Assembly: GCF_035590735.1 (NCBI RefSeq)
Contig: NZ_CP141595.1
Location: forward strand, 40,001-97,500
Reading direction: 5' to 3'
From: Rossellomorea aquimaris
GTDB taxonomy: Bacteria; Bacillota; Bacilli; Bacillales; Bacillaceae_B
DNA length: 57,500 bases
The notes beneath the pieces were generated by a model that saw only the letters and a list, made by a program, of their open reading frames with translations, did not search any database and was not told the origin of the DNA. Shown one piece after another: positions 10,542-21,895 of the stretch; the first letter of the stretch is position 1, and every line of letters starts with the position of its first letter. Both the position numbers and the translations under genes were made by a program.

Positions 10542-10666
10542 ATTAAGATTCAACATTGTTTAGTTGCAGAAACCCTGTATTTTAGGTATATTTTGATGAG
10601 ATAAGAGGTTAAGATGATAGGTAAGGCGCAGATAATGGATGTACGTAACATTTATGCCACTATAAA

Positions 10667-10694
10667 CCATACGGAGGCCCAAATGGCTTTATGG
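10667..10694 (+). other. Hairpin in the metS leader
   Basis: CCATA pairs with TATGG and AGGCC pairs with GGCTT around a 5-nt loop, with a 3-nt bulge. It lies just before the metS ribosome site (AGGAGG at 10711) and has no T run, so it is not a terminator. No T-box signature (AGGGTGGNACCGCG) is seen. Confidence 0.35.
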
Positions 10695-10700
10695 GGGTAG

Positions 10701-12683
<1,983 letters not shown>

Positions 12684-12708
12684 GCAAGGTTTTTATGCTT
12701 TTGTCTAC

Positions 12709-12738
12709 AAAGGGATGTTCCACGTGGAACATCCCTTT
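12709..12738. promoter_or_regulatory. 30-bp perfect palindrome containing a parS-like site
   Basis: The two 15-bp halves are exact reverse complements with no loop. The central 16 bp (12716-12731), TGTTCCACGTGGAACA, differ from the parS consensus TGTTNCACGTGAAACA at one position. ParB (Spo0J) binds such sites to organise the origin region, and B. subtilis has a parS site near metS. The position just after metS also suggests a role as terminator, but the T run is poor (TTTGTTA). Confidence 0.75.
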
Positions 12739-13010
12739 GTTATATTGAGATATAGAATAATTGGGATAATATTCGTAATATCAGGAATTCTTTCACCTTA
12801 TTATTATATTGAAAAAACAATATTATAGAAAGAAACAGATTGTTTTGGTTCTGTTACTAAAGTAGATAGAATGAAGAGTAACTGCGATTAAAACAGTATC
12901 AATAAAAAATATCCATAGAAACCATAATATGTAATATGAATGTTACATGAATGTGATGCTTGTCATGCTTTTTTATATTAAACTTATCTTTATTACAAGG
13001 AGTGTCTTAC

Positions 13011-13778
13011 ATGCTATTTGATACACATGTTCATTTGAATGCTGAACAATTTGACGAAGATCTGGAGGAGGTAATTTCAAGAGCAAGAGAAGCTGGAGTT
13101 GAAAATATGGTTGTAGTTGGCTTTGATCGTCCAACGATTAACCGGGCAATGGAGCTCATTGAGCAATATGAATTTTTATATGCCAGCATCGGTTGGCACC
13201 CAGTGGATGCAATTGATATGAAGGATGAAGATTTAGCTTGGATAGAAGAGCTCTCAAATCACCCTAAAGTAGTTGCCATAGGGGAAATGGGACTCGATTA
13301 TCACTGGGATAAATCACCGAAAGATGTTCAAAAAGAAGTGTTTCGAAAACAGATTCATTTAGCTAAAAAGGTAAAACTCCCAATTATTATACACAACCGT
13401 GATGCCACACAAGATATAGTGGATATCCTCAGGGAAGAAGGAGCAGAGGAAGTTGGAGGGATCATGCATTGCTTCAGCGGAAGTCCTGAAATTGCTCAAG
13501 AATGTGTGGATATGAATTTCTACATTTCTCTGGGAGGCCCCGTAACCTTTAAAAATGCGAAAAAGCCAAAAGAAGTAGCAAAAGAAATTCCGTTGGAAAA
13601 GCTTCTGATCGAAACAGACTGTCCTTATTTAGCACCTCACCCGAACAGAGGGAAGCGAAATGAACCTGCATATGTGAAGCTGGTAGCAGAACAGATTGCG
13701 GAGCTTAAGGAAGTTTCATTAGAAGAAGTAGAGAACATAACAACCGAAAATGCAAAAAAGTTATTCAACATAAACTGA
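13011..13778 (+). CDS. tatD: TatD family metal-dependent DNase
   Basis: A TIM-barrel metal-dependent hydrolase of 255 residues, equivalent to B. subtilis YabD/TatD. Metal ligands are readable: HVH (His6, His8), Glu92 in GEMGLDYH, His128 in IIHNRD, His153 in MHCFSG and Asp203 in ETDCPYL. TatD proteins act as 3'-5' exonucleases in DNA repair and quality control. The ATG at 13011 follows AAGGAG at 12997-13002; an upstream in-frame ATG at 12960 lacks a ribosome site and would add a non-conserved hydrophobic stretch. Confidence 0.94.
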   Translation: MLFDTHVHLNAEQFDEDLEEVISRAREAGVENMVVVGFDRPTINRAMELIEQYEFLYASIGWHPVDAIDMKDEDLAWIEELSNHPKVVAIGEMGLDYHWDKSPKDVQKEVFRKQIHLAKKVKLPIIIHNRDATQDIVDILREEGAEEVGGIMHCFSGSPEIAQECVDMNFYISLGGPVTFKNAKKPKEVAKEIPLEKLLIETDCPYLAPHPNRGKRNEPAYVKLVAEQIAELKEVSLEEVENITTENAKKLFNIN

Positions 13779-13973
13779 CATCAGATATTGTCGAGAATTG
13801 AGAGAGCTTGTCCGAATAGATAATAAAAACAAAAAGTTCTACATAGGATTCTTGTTTCATAGGATAATCATGTCGATAACTCTCTCTTTTCTTTTTCTCT
13901 TCTTTTATGCATAATATGTTTTATGTTCCCTGGGTTTCAATATTTTGCTAGATTAAGTTAAAAGAAGTAAGGG

Positions 13974-14002
13974 TTGACAGTCACTGGATTACTCTATATA
14001 AT
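13974..14002 (+). promoter_or_regulatory. Sigma-A promoter of yabE
   Basis: TTGACA at 13974-13979 and TATAAT at 13997-14002, both perfect, spaced by 17 bp. The -10 lies 26 bp before the yabE start. Confidence 0.9.
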
Positions 14003-14028
14003 CACTCCGAGAAAAGGAGGCGTTTTTC

Positions 14029-15261
14029 ATGAAGTTTAAAGCCATGAAAAGCCTGTTTTCCAAGTCTTTGAGTCGAAGGAAATGGATTGTTACAATCGGA
14101 ACATTGGTAACATCTGCAGCTGTATTTGGAATTCTTTTTTATGAAGGATCTAAAAACACTGTGGCATTGACCTTAGACGGCGAGCAAAAAGAGATTAGGA
14201 CGCATGCGAATACAATTCAAGATATATTAAAAGAATTAGAGATTTCAACCCGCTCACAAGACTATTTGTACCCTTCGGGGAATACGAAGGTCTCAAATAA
14301 CATGAATATTGTTTGGGAACCGGCAAAACAGGTAGAAGTAGTAGTAGGGGATCAGACGAAAAAGGTCTGGACGACTGCTGATACAGTAAAAGAGTTACTC
14401 TCTGAAAATGAAATTAAAGTAGGAGAACATGATAAGGTCAAACCCGGCTTATCAGAAAAGGTAACAGGGGACATGAATGTGAAGATTGATACCGCATTTT
14501 CACTTAAGCTTGTGAACGGCGGAAAAGAACAAAAGGTATGGTCTACTTCGACTACGGTCGCTGACTTTTTAAAGCAACAAGGAATTACTCTAAAGAAATC
14601 AGACCGTGTTGAACCAAGTTTAGACAAAGTTGTTAAAGCAAATGATGTCGTAAATGTCGTTCGAGTTGAAAAAGTCACCGATGTAGTGGAAGAGACAAAG
14701 GATTTCACCATTATTTCCAAGAAGGATTCCGATCTTTCAAAAGGGAAAGAGAAGGTCGTTCAAGAAGGTAAAAACGGCTTGGTTGAAAAGAAATTTGAAG
14801 TTGTGAAAGAGAACGGCAAAGAGGTTTCCAGAAAATTAGTCAGTGAAAAAGTAGTGAAAGAAAGCCAGGATAAAATCATTAATGTCGGAACAAAGGTTTT
14901 GGTGGCTCAAGTTTCACGTGGAAGTTCATCATCTAATTCATCTGCAACAGCCTCAGCTGCTCCAAGTGGAGGAAGAGAGTTTTATGTGAGCTCTACAGCT
15001 TACACTGCATCTTGTAACGGATGCTCTGGCTTTACAGCTACAGGAATCAACCTGAAATCAAATCCGAATGTAAAAGTGATTGCAGTAGACCCTTCTGTCA
15101 TTCCTTTAGGAACAAAGGTATATGTAGAGGGCTATGGCTATGCCGTAGCTGCAGATACGGGTGGAGCAATCAAAGGGAACAAAATTGATGTATTCTTCCC
15201 GTCTAAATCAGATGCCTATCGTTGGGGAAGAAAAACAATAAAAGTAAAAATATTAAACTAA
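14029..15261 (+). CDS. yabE: YabE, G5/3D-domain cell-wall protein
   Basis: A secreted or membrane-anchored cell-wall protein of 410 residues related to resuscitation-promoting factors. A signal/anchor helix spans about 19-39, followed by DUF348 repeats (VALTLDGEQKEIRTHANTIQDIL and two further copies), a G5 domain (about 225-300), a Ser/Ala-rich linker, and a C-terminal 3D domain with the Asp-rich core AADTGGAIKGNKIDVFF. The 3D domain is shared with MltA-type lytic transglycosylases and suggests peptidoglycan binding or cleavage. The gene has its own strong promoter and a terminator. Confidence 0.92.
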   Translation: MKFKAMKSLFSKSLSRRKWIVTIGTLVTSAAVFGILFYEGSKNTVALTLDGEQKEIRTHANTIQDILKELEISTRSQDYLYPSGNTKVSNNMNIVWEPAKQVEVVVGDQTKKVWTTADTVKELLSENEIKVGEHDKVKPGLSEKVTGDMNVKIDTAFSLKLVNGGKEQKVWSTSTTVADFLKQQGITLKKSDRVEPSLDKVVKANDVVNVVRVEKVTDVVEETKDFTIISKKDSDLSKGKEKVVQEGKNGLVEKKFEVVKENGKEVSRKLVSEKVVKESQDKIINVGTKVLVAQVSRGSSSSNSSATASAAPSGGREFYVSSTAYTASCNGCSGFTATGINLKSNPNVKVIAVDPSVIPLGTKVYVEGYGYAVAADTGGAIKGNKIDVFFPSKSDAYRWGRKTIKVKILN

Positions 15262-15289
15262 GAGCAGGGGTGTTCTCCTGCTTTTTTTT
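15262..15289 (+). terminator. Terminator after yabE
   Basis: Arms AGCAGG / CCTGCT with a short loop, then eight T, immediately after the yabE stop. Confidence 0.88.
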
Positions 15290-15380
15290 ATTTATCGGTG
15301 AAAACCGTTATAATAGCTTTAGGTCTTCAATGATTAGACGAAAATGAAAGCAGAAATGTTTCAACTTTTTTGGAGGAATT

Positions 15381-16812
<1,432 letters not shown>

Positions 16813-16825
16813 AGCTTGGATAGAT

Positions 16826-16858
16826 GGCTAAACGTGAAAGTGCGTTTAGCCTTTTTTT
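16826..16858 (+). terminator. Terminator after rsmA
   Basis: Stem GGCTAAACG / CGTTTAGCC followed by seven T. Confidence 0.9.
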
Positions 16859-17056
16859 ATGTTTCCGTGTACTCCGCAGGGGACTCCCATTTTATTGACA
16901 CCGAACGTTAGAGGGCTGCATAGGTTATCACAGGGAATATTTACTTAATTAAGGATAAGGAACGTGTTGAGAAGGATATGACAAACGTTAATCCTCCTCG
17001 GCTTATTTATTTCCTTTTTTGATTTAACGAATGTTTAGCCCACGGGAGTGACTGAT

Positions 17057-17935
17057 GTGAATATCGAAATCAATGATGTCGTAGGTCGCCTTTCATATCA
17101 ATGTGATATTTTATTCAGAGTCATAGATATCCGCATGATGGATGGCCAAAAAACGGCAGTACTGTATGGTGAAGATTTTCGATTAATAGCGGATGCTCCT
17201 TTTCATGATTTGAAGAAGATGGACCCTAGAGAGCAGGAACGTATTACACAGGAGTATCGTTCAAAAGAGGAACAATCTCTTGACCTATTTCGTCAGGATA
17301 TAGAGCTTCTTAAGTATAAGCAGGAATATAGGGTAACGAATGCTTATCGAGACGATTATAACTATTTCCAGGTTCCAGGGAAAGTGCTTCATCTTGATGG
17401 AGATCCCAGCTATTTAAGAAAGTGTCTAGATCTTTATGAAAAAATTGGTGTCCCGGTAAAAGGTGTTCACTGCAGCGAGACAGAGATGCCTGAACAGATT
17501 GGGGCGCTTATCGATAAATATAGACCGAATATTATTGTTTTGACGGGTCACGATGCCTATTCCAAGGCGAAAGGGACCAAAGCCGATATTAACGCCTATC
17601 GGCATTCTAAATATTTTGTTCAGGCAGTGCGGGAAGCACGCAGCAAATCTCCACACCTGGATCAGTTAGTGATCTTTGCAGGTGCTTGTCAATCCCACTT
17701 TGAATCACTGATCCATGCTGGAGCCAATTTTGCCAGCTCCCCCTCCAGAGTCAATATTCATGCATTGGACCCCGTGTATATCGTGGCTAAGATTTGTTTT
17801 ACCGGGTTTAAGGACTCGGTTAATGTGTGGGACGTCATCCGCAATACATTAACCGGGGACAAAGGGCTTGGCGGAATCGAGACGAAGGGTGTCCTTCGTA
17901 CAGGGATGCCATATAAAATTACAGACGAAGAATAG
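17057..17935 (+). CDS. yabG: Sporulation-specific protease YabG
   Basis: Protease of family U57 that, in B. subtilis, processes spore coat proteins such as SpoIVA and YeeK late in sporulation. Conserved stretches are GKVLHLDGDPSYL, VLTGHDAYSK, FAGACQSHFESL and NFASSPSRVNIHALDPVYI. The GTG at 17057 is chosen: GGGAG at 17044-17048 is well spaced for it, and its N-terminus (MNIEINDVVGRLSYQ) lines up with the B. subtilis protein without gaps. A GTG at 17048 is too close to the ribosome site. The result is 292 residues. Sigma-K control is likely from the family, but I could not identify the promoter. Confidence 0.92.
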   Translation: MNIEINDVVGRLSYQCDILFRVIDIRMMDGQKTAVLYGEDFRLIADAPFHDLKKMDPREQERITQEYRSKEEQSLDLFRQDIELLKYKQEYRVTNAYRDDYNYFQVPGKVLHLDGDPSYLRKCLDLYEKIGVPVKGVHCSETEMPEQIGALIDKYRPNIIVLTGHDAYSKAKGTKADINAYRHSKYFVQAVREARSKSPHLDQLVIFAGACQSHFESLIHAGANFASSPSRVNIHALDPVYIVAKICFTGFKDSVNVWDVIRNTLTGDKGLGGIETKGVLRTGMPYKITDEE

Positions 17936-17954
17936 GGAATGTTCGACAAAAATC

Positions 17955-17997
17955 AAATAGACCTTACAATTTACTGCGTAAATTGTAAGGTCTATTT
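17955..17997. terminator. Terminator after yabG
   Basis: Nearly perfect 20-bp stem (AATAGACCTTACAATTTAC with its reverse complement) around a 3-nt loop. It is flanked by A-rich and T-rich DNA. Confidence 0.85.
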
Positions 17998-18040
17998 GGT
18001 GTTTAGATGTATAGATTAGTAAGGTGGATTTTTAAGTGGT

Positions 18041-18080
18041 TTTTATGCTTGTCGCCTCTGGTCAAAGCCCCTCCGCTTTT
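18041..18080. repeat. Fragment of the 121-bp repeat
   Basis: TTATGCTTGTCGCCTCTG followed by CAAAGCCCCTCCGCTTTT matches one end of the 121-bp element. The other two thirds are absent. It lies in the gap between yabG and veg. Confidence 0.7.
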
Positions 18081-18156
18081 TTGTTTACATAATTTTTCAT
18101 GGGTTGGGGAATGTTAGGTGTGTAGAAAAAACGTACTTTTTGTTGAATAAAATATA

Positions 18157-18186
18157 TTGACAGGTGTTCCTTGTTCTTGTTAAAAT
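18157..18186 (+). promoter_or_regulatory. Sigma-A promoter of veg
   Basis: TTGACA at 18157-18162 and TAAAAT at 18181-18186, 18 bp apart, in AT-rich DNA about 65 bp before veg. The veg promoter is one of the classic strong sigma-A promoters of B. subtilis. Confidence 0.75.
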
Positions 18187-18250
18187 AATAAATTTATTTG
18201 ACTAAAATTACATAATGTGTTATATTTGATTATAGTGAGGTGGAAGCGAA

Positions 18251-18520
18251 ATGCCAAAAACATTAGCCGACATTAAAAGATCCCTCGATTCTAATCTTGG
18301 GAAACGTTTAATGCTTAAAGCAAACGGTGGACGTCGAAAAACAATTGAGCGTTCAGGTGTTCTAGCCGAAACGTATCCTTCTGTATTCGTGGTTCAACTG
18401 GATCAAGAAGAGAATGCGTTCGAACGAGTTTCTTACAGCTATGCAGATGTTCTCACTGAGACAGTTCAATTAACATTTTATGATGAAGCAACAGGAAATA
18501 TCATCTTTAGCCAGCAGTAG
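18251..18520 (+). CDS. veg: Veg protein
   Basis: An 89-residue small protein that is highly expressed in vegetative cells and linked in B. subtilis to biofilm gene expression through SinR. The sequence [38 protein letters not shown] and the domain that follows are highly conserved in this family, which has an SH3-like fold. The ATG follows GAGGTGG. It is monocistronic in appearance, between its own promoter and a short hairpin. Confidence 0.95.
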   Translation: MPKTLADIKRSLDSNLGKRLMLKANGGRRKTIERSGVLAETYPSVFVVQLDQEENAFERVSYSYADVLTETVQLTFYDEATGNIIFSQQ

Positions 18521-18541
18521 ACAATAGTTTGCTGCTTTTTT
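18512..18541 (+). terminator. Weak terminator after veg
   Basis: CAGCA / TGCTG stem across the veg stop codon, with CTTTTTTA after it. Confidence 0.55.
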
Positions 18542-18586
18542 ATTTGTCCAATTTTCAGGATGTACTTAGATACGGTTTTCTCCTTT

Positions 18587-18616
18587 GTAATGTTTTGTCC
18601 TTTTGTACACATACTA
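18587..18616 (+). promoter_or_regulatory. Candidate sigma-G promoter of sspF
   Basis: GTAAT at 18587-18591 and CATACTA at 18610-18616, 18 bp apart, 30 bp before the sspF start. The -10 matches the sigma-G pattern CATNNTA exactly; the -35 is weak. Confidence 0.55.
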
Positions 18617-18646
18617 AACGTGTGGTACATCTAAAGGAGGTAGACG

Positions 18647-18829
18647 ATGAGCAGAAGAAGAGGAATCATGTCTGATCAATTAAAAGAAGAAATCGCTCAG
18701 GAATTGGGATTCTATGATGTTGTTCAGAAGGATGGTTGGGGTGGAATCACGTCACGAGATGCAGGTAATATGGTGAAGCGCGCAGTTGAGCGCGCAAGTC
18801 AGCAATTATCTGAAAATCGTCCTCACTAA
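18647..18829 (+). CDS. sspF: Small acid-soluble spore protein SspF
   Basis: A 60-residue alpha/beta-type SASP. Such proteins coat forespore DNA and protect it from UV and chemicals. The signature [15 protein letters not shown] near the C-terminus matches the second alpha/beta SASP motif, and [11 protein letters not shown] is typical of the SspF subgroup. The ATG follows AAAGGAGGT. It sits between veg and ispE as in B. subtilis. Confidence 0.93.
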   Translation: MSRRRGIMSDQLKEEIAQELGFYDVVQKDGWGGITSRDAGNMVKRAVERASQQLSENRPH

Positions 18830-18876
18830 CTCTTTTCACGTATCCAGGATTACATCTTTTATCAGTACCATATACA

Positions 18877-18922
18877 GGGGGTCGCCTTAAAAGTGTAGTG
18901 CTTTTCAGGTGGCCCTTGTTTT
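18877..18922 (+). terminator. Terminator after sspF
   Basis: Stem with arms GGG-CGCCTTAAAAG and CTTTTCAGGTGGCCC around a 7-nt loop, then TTGTTTT. Confidence 0.7.
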
Positions 18923-19062
18923 AATAAAGACAAGACAATCTTTCCTATCAGTACTTTACGTGATAAAATAACATACTTGTATGAGTATGTTTAGAAGTTA
19001 ACACTCTCAATAATAAGTGTATGATACAATATAACAAAGAGTATTGGTAAGAAGGTGATGAT

Positions 19063-19917
19063 ATGAGGTTATTAGTGAAGGCGCCGGCGAAAATTAACCT
19101 ATCACTTGATGTTTTACATAAACGTTCAGATGGTTACCATGAAGTTGAGATGGTTATGACTACAATTGATTTAGCAGATAGAATTGAGCTTACGAATCTT
19201 TCTGATGATACGATTAAGATTCTCTCGCATAATCGATTTGTGCCGGACGATGGAAGAAATCTTGCCTATCAGGCTGCACAGCTTTTAAAGACCAGGTTGA
19301 ATATCAAAAAAGGGGTAGCAATCTCCATAGATAAAGTGATACCTGTAGCAGCAGGATTAGCAGGCGGGAGCAGTGACGCAGCAGCAACCTTAAAAGGGTT
19401 AAATCGATTATGGGATTTGGGTCTCAGTATGGATGAGCTTGCAGAGCTTGGTTCCGAGATTGGTTCAGACGTATCTTTCTGTGTTTACGGAGGTACAGCT
19501 TTAGCATCAGGACGAGGCGAGAAAATCAAACATCTTCCCGCCCCACCTAATTGTTGGGTCATATTAGCAAAACCAACAATAGGGGTTTCGACAGCAGATG
19601 TTTATAAAAATTTGGATTTGAAAAACATTACACATCCGAATACAAACGCCATGGTTTCAGCTCTAGAACATGGAAATTATCATGATATATGCTCCAACCT
19701 TGGGAATGTGCTTGAATCGGTCACATTGGATATGCACCCTGAAGTGGCACAAATCAAGGACCAAATGGAGCGTTTTGGTGCCGATGCTGTTCTAATGAGC
19801 GGAAGTGGACCGACGGTATATGGATTAGTGCAATATGAATCAAGACTTCATCGAATCTATAATGGTTTAAGAGGTTTTTGTGATCAAGTGTTCGCTGTGC
19901 GCATGCTGGGAGATTAA
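19063..19917 (+). CDS. ispE: 4-(cytidine 5'-diphospho)-2-C-methyl-D-erythritol kinase
   Basis: Step four of the MEP isoprenoid pathway: phosphorylates CDP-ME at the 2-hydroxyl. A GHMP kinase of 284 residues with [10 protein letters not shown] at 6-15, the ATP-binding [15 protein letters not shown] at 94-108 and the C-terminal [10 protein letters not shown] loop. The ATG follows AAGGTGATGAT. It lies upstream of purR with about 70 bp between, where PurBox-like sequences are seen. Confidence 0.96.
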   Translation: MRLLVKAPAKINLSLDVLHKRSDGYHEVEMVMTTIDLADRIELTNLSDDTIKILSHNRFVPDDGRNLAYQAAQLLKTRLNIKKGVAISIDKVIPVAAGLAGGSSDAAATLKGLNRLWDLGLSMDELAELGSEIGSDVSFCVYGGTALASGRGEKIKHLPAPPNCWVILAKPTIGVSTADVYKNLDLKNITHPNTNAMVSALEHGNYHDICSNLGNVLESVTLDMHPEVAQIKDQMERFGADAVLMSGSGPTVYGLVQYESRLHRIYNGLRGFCDQVFAVRMLGD

Positions 19918-19929
19918 GAGCTCTTGCCG

Positions 19930-19974
19930 AAATCCGTATATTAGTGATATATTTACATTATAATATTCGGATTT
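19930..19974. promoter_or_regulatory. Candidate inverted PurBox pair before purR
   Basis: AAATCCGTATATT at 19930-19942 on the plus strand and AAATCCGAATATT at 19962-19974 on the minus strand. They match the PurBox AWWWCCGAACWWT at 11 and 12 of 13 positions, face each other and are 19 bp apart. This fits purR autoregulation, known in B. subtilis. Confidence 0.45.
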
Positions 19975-19988
19975 AGGAGGTTTCTTTG

Positions 19989-20825
19989 GTGAAGTTTAAG
20001 CGTAGTGAACGATTAATTGATATGACGCATTATTTATTAGAACGCCCCCACCAACTTGTTCCTTTAACTTTTTTCTCTGAACGGTATGGTTCTGCAAAGT
20101 CTTCCATAAGTGAGGACTTGACGATAGTAAAGGAAACATTTGAAGGACGGGGTGTGGGGACTGTTCAAACAGTTCCCGGGGCAGCCGGTGGAGTGAAATA
20201 TGTTCCAAAGGTAAACAGTCAGGAAGCGAAAGTAATGATAGATGAGCTTTGTGTTCATCTGGAAAGCTCAGATCGTTTATTACCAGGCGGATACCTATAC
20301 ATGACCGACCTCCTGGGTAACCCTCAGCTTATGAAAAGTGTCGGGAAATTACTGGCGTCTGCTTTTGCTGAGAAAGATATTGATGTCATCATGACAGTAG
20401 CAACAAAAGGGATACCGATTGCAAATGCAATTGCCTCATATTTAAATGTTCCTGTGGTCATCGTTAGACGGGATAGTCGTGTAACAGAGGGATCGACTGT
20501 GAGTATTAATTATGTCTCCGGCTCATCTAAGAGAATCCAATCCATGGTTCTTTCCAAGAGAAGTTTGAAGGAAGGGTCTAAAGTATTGGTTGTCGATGAT
20601 TTCATGAAGGCAGGGGGAACCATCAACGGTATGAAGAATTTACTGGAAGAGTTCTCTGCTACTTTATCCGGAATAGGTGTTTTAGTTGAATCCAATAGTA
20701 TCGATGGTCGACTAGTGGATGATTATGTTTCATTGTTAAAATTGTCTGATGTGAATGAAAAAGATAAACAGATTTCATTGACCGAAGGAAATTATTTTCA
20801 ATCAAATTTAACATTTCTACCATAA
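19989..20825 (+). CDS. purR: Purine operon repressor PurR
   Basis: Represses purine biosynthesis and transport genes; PRPP relieves repression. The 278-residue protein has an N-terminal winged-helix domain (LTFFSERYGSAKSSISEDL) and a C-terminal phosphoribosyltransferase-like domain with the PRPP motif LVVDDFMKAGGTING. The GTG at 19989 is chosen over a TTG at 19986: AGGAGG at 19976-19981 is 7 nt away, and MKFKRSERLID aligns with known PurR N-termini. ridA follows after 15 bp, as in B. subtilis. Confidence 0.96.
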   Translation: MKFKRSERLIDMTHYLLERPHQLVPLTFFSERYGSAKSSISEDLTIVKETFEGRGVGTVQTVPGAAGGVKYVPKVNSQEAKVMIDELCVHLESSDRLLPGGYLYMTDLLGNPQLMKSVGKLLASAFAEKDIDVIMTVATKGIPIANAIASYLNVPVVIVRRDSRVTEGSTVSINYVSGSSKRIQSMVLSKRSLKEGSKVLVVDDFMKAGGTINGMKNLLEEFSATLSGIGVLVESNSIDGRLVDDYVSLLKLSDVNEKDKQISLTEGNYFQSNLTFLP

Positions 20826-20840
20826 GGGGAGGCATTTAAT

Positions 20841-21215
20841 ATGCGTGTAATTTCTACAAAGCAAGCACCAGCAGCAATTGGTCCATACTCTCAGGGGATT
20901 GTCGTAAATAATTTATTTTACAGTTCAGGTCAAATCCCTCTGACGGCAGAAGGTAATATGGTAGAAGGGGATGTAGCGGAACAGACGCAACAGGTGTTCC
21001 GTAATCTTCAAGCCGTACTATCGGAAGCTGGAGCGTCATTGGAAACAGTGGTGAAAGCAACTGTATTCATTAAGGATATGGATGACTTTGGTACGATTAA
21101 TGAAGTGTATGGGGAATATTTTAGTAACCACAAGCCGGCTCGTTCTTGTGTAGAGGTAGCCCGCTTACCTAAAGATGCCTTGGTTGAGATCGAAGTAATC
21201 GCACTCGTGAAGTAA
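20841..21215 (+). CDS. ridA: RidA family enamine/imine deaminase (YabJ)
   Basis: A 124-residue trimeric RidA (YjgF/YER057c) protein that hydrolyses reactive 2-aminoacrylate and related imines. Conserved features are GPYSQGI near the N-terminus, the [14 protein letters not shown] segment and the C-terminal arginine in [19 protein letters not shown], which binds the substrate carboxylate. It is very likely cotranscribed with purR. A terminator overlaps its stop codon. Confidence 0.96.
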   Translation: MRVISTKQAPAAIGPYSQGIVVNNLFYSSGQIPLTAEGNMVEGDVAEQTQQVFRNLQAVLSEAGASLETVVKATVFIKDMDDFGTINEVYGEYFSNHKPARSCVEVARLPKDALVEIEVIALVK

Positions 21216-21233
21216 ATTCACGGGTGTTTTTTT
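21202..21233 (+). terminator. Terminator overlapping the ridA stop
   Basis: CACTCGTGAA / TTCACGGGTG stem, 4-nt loop, then seven T. The left arm is coding sequence. Confidence 0.85.
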
Positions 21234-21315
21234 GTGTCAAAAAAGAAGTGTAGTTCAAATGAAATAGATGACAAGATATAAAAAATAAAACTTTTCAAAA
21301 AATTTTACAATTTAA

Positions 21316-21343
21316 GAAGGAATATCTAAATAATTCGTTGAAT
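21316..21343 (+). promoter_or_regulatory. Sigma-H promoter of spoVG
   Basis: GAAGGAATA ending at 21324 and GTTGAAT at 21337-21343, 12 bp apart, match the sigma-H consensus (RnAGGAwWW and RnnGAAT). spoVG is a classic sigma-H gene, and the promoter is 42 bp before its start. Confidence 0.8.
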
Positions 21344-21385
21344 ACATAGAGTAGATTTCATCTAGGGAAAAAGGTGGTGAACAGA

Positions 21386-21679
21386 ATGGAAGTAACAGAC
21401 GTAAGATTACGCCGAGTAAACACCGATGGTCGCATGAGAGCTATCGCATCTATTACGCTGGATAATGAATTTGTTGTTCATGACATTCGCGTTATTGATG
21501 GGAACAATGGCTTATTTGTAGCGATGCCAAGCAAGCGAACTCCAGATGGGGAATTTCGTGATATTGCTCACCCAATTAATTCAGGTACTCGCGGCAAGAT
21601 CCAAGATGCCGTCTTAGCTGAGTATCACCGTCTAGGTGAGCTAGAAGAAGTTGAGTTAGAAGAAGCTGGGGCTTCCTAA
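21386..21679 (+). CDS. spoVG: SpoVG, RNA-binding regulator
   Basis: A 97-residue site-specific RNA/DNA-binding protein that affects asymmetric septation, cortex formation and, in related bacteria, virulence and metabolism. The sequence [26 protein letters not shown] is almost identical to B. subtilis SpoVG. The ATG at 21386 follows AAAGGTGGTGA; two GTG codons just upstream overlap that ribosome site. AbrB repression and sigma-H activation are known for this gene, and both regulators' signatures occur in this window. Confidence 0.97.
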   Translation: MEVTDVRLRRVNTDGRMRAIASITLDNEFVVHDIRVIDGNNGLFVAMPSKRTPDGEFRDIAHPINSGTRGKIQDAVLAEYHRLGELEEVELEEAGAS

Positions 21680-21694
21680 TTAGATCTATAGCAT

Positions 21695-21727
21695 CAAGAG
21701 CCTACTTTTGTAAGGCTCTTTTTTTTG
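21695..21727 (+). terminator. Terminator after spoVG
   Basis: AAGAGCCT / AGGCTCTT stem followed by eight T. Confidence 0.88.
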
Positions 21728-21895
21728 TCTCTAGAGCCGGTCGTTTAAAAGTGGCGATTCTTACGTTTTTTGTATACCCCGATTTTTAGAGAGATGAAAC
21801 CTATAATTATTATTTCTGAGGAAAAGAAAATTCGACATATATTTTTATATGAAAACTACCTGGAATCGGGATATGGAATAAGACTGGATAAGGCG

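Noticed and set aside
14352..14720. Antisense frame of 122 codons in yabE
   Set aside because: It is a shadow of the real gene with no ribosome site. Antisense RNA to yabE is known in B. subtilis, but no promoter is evident here.
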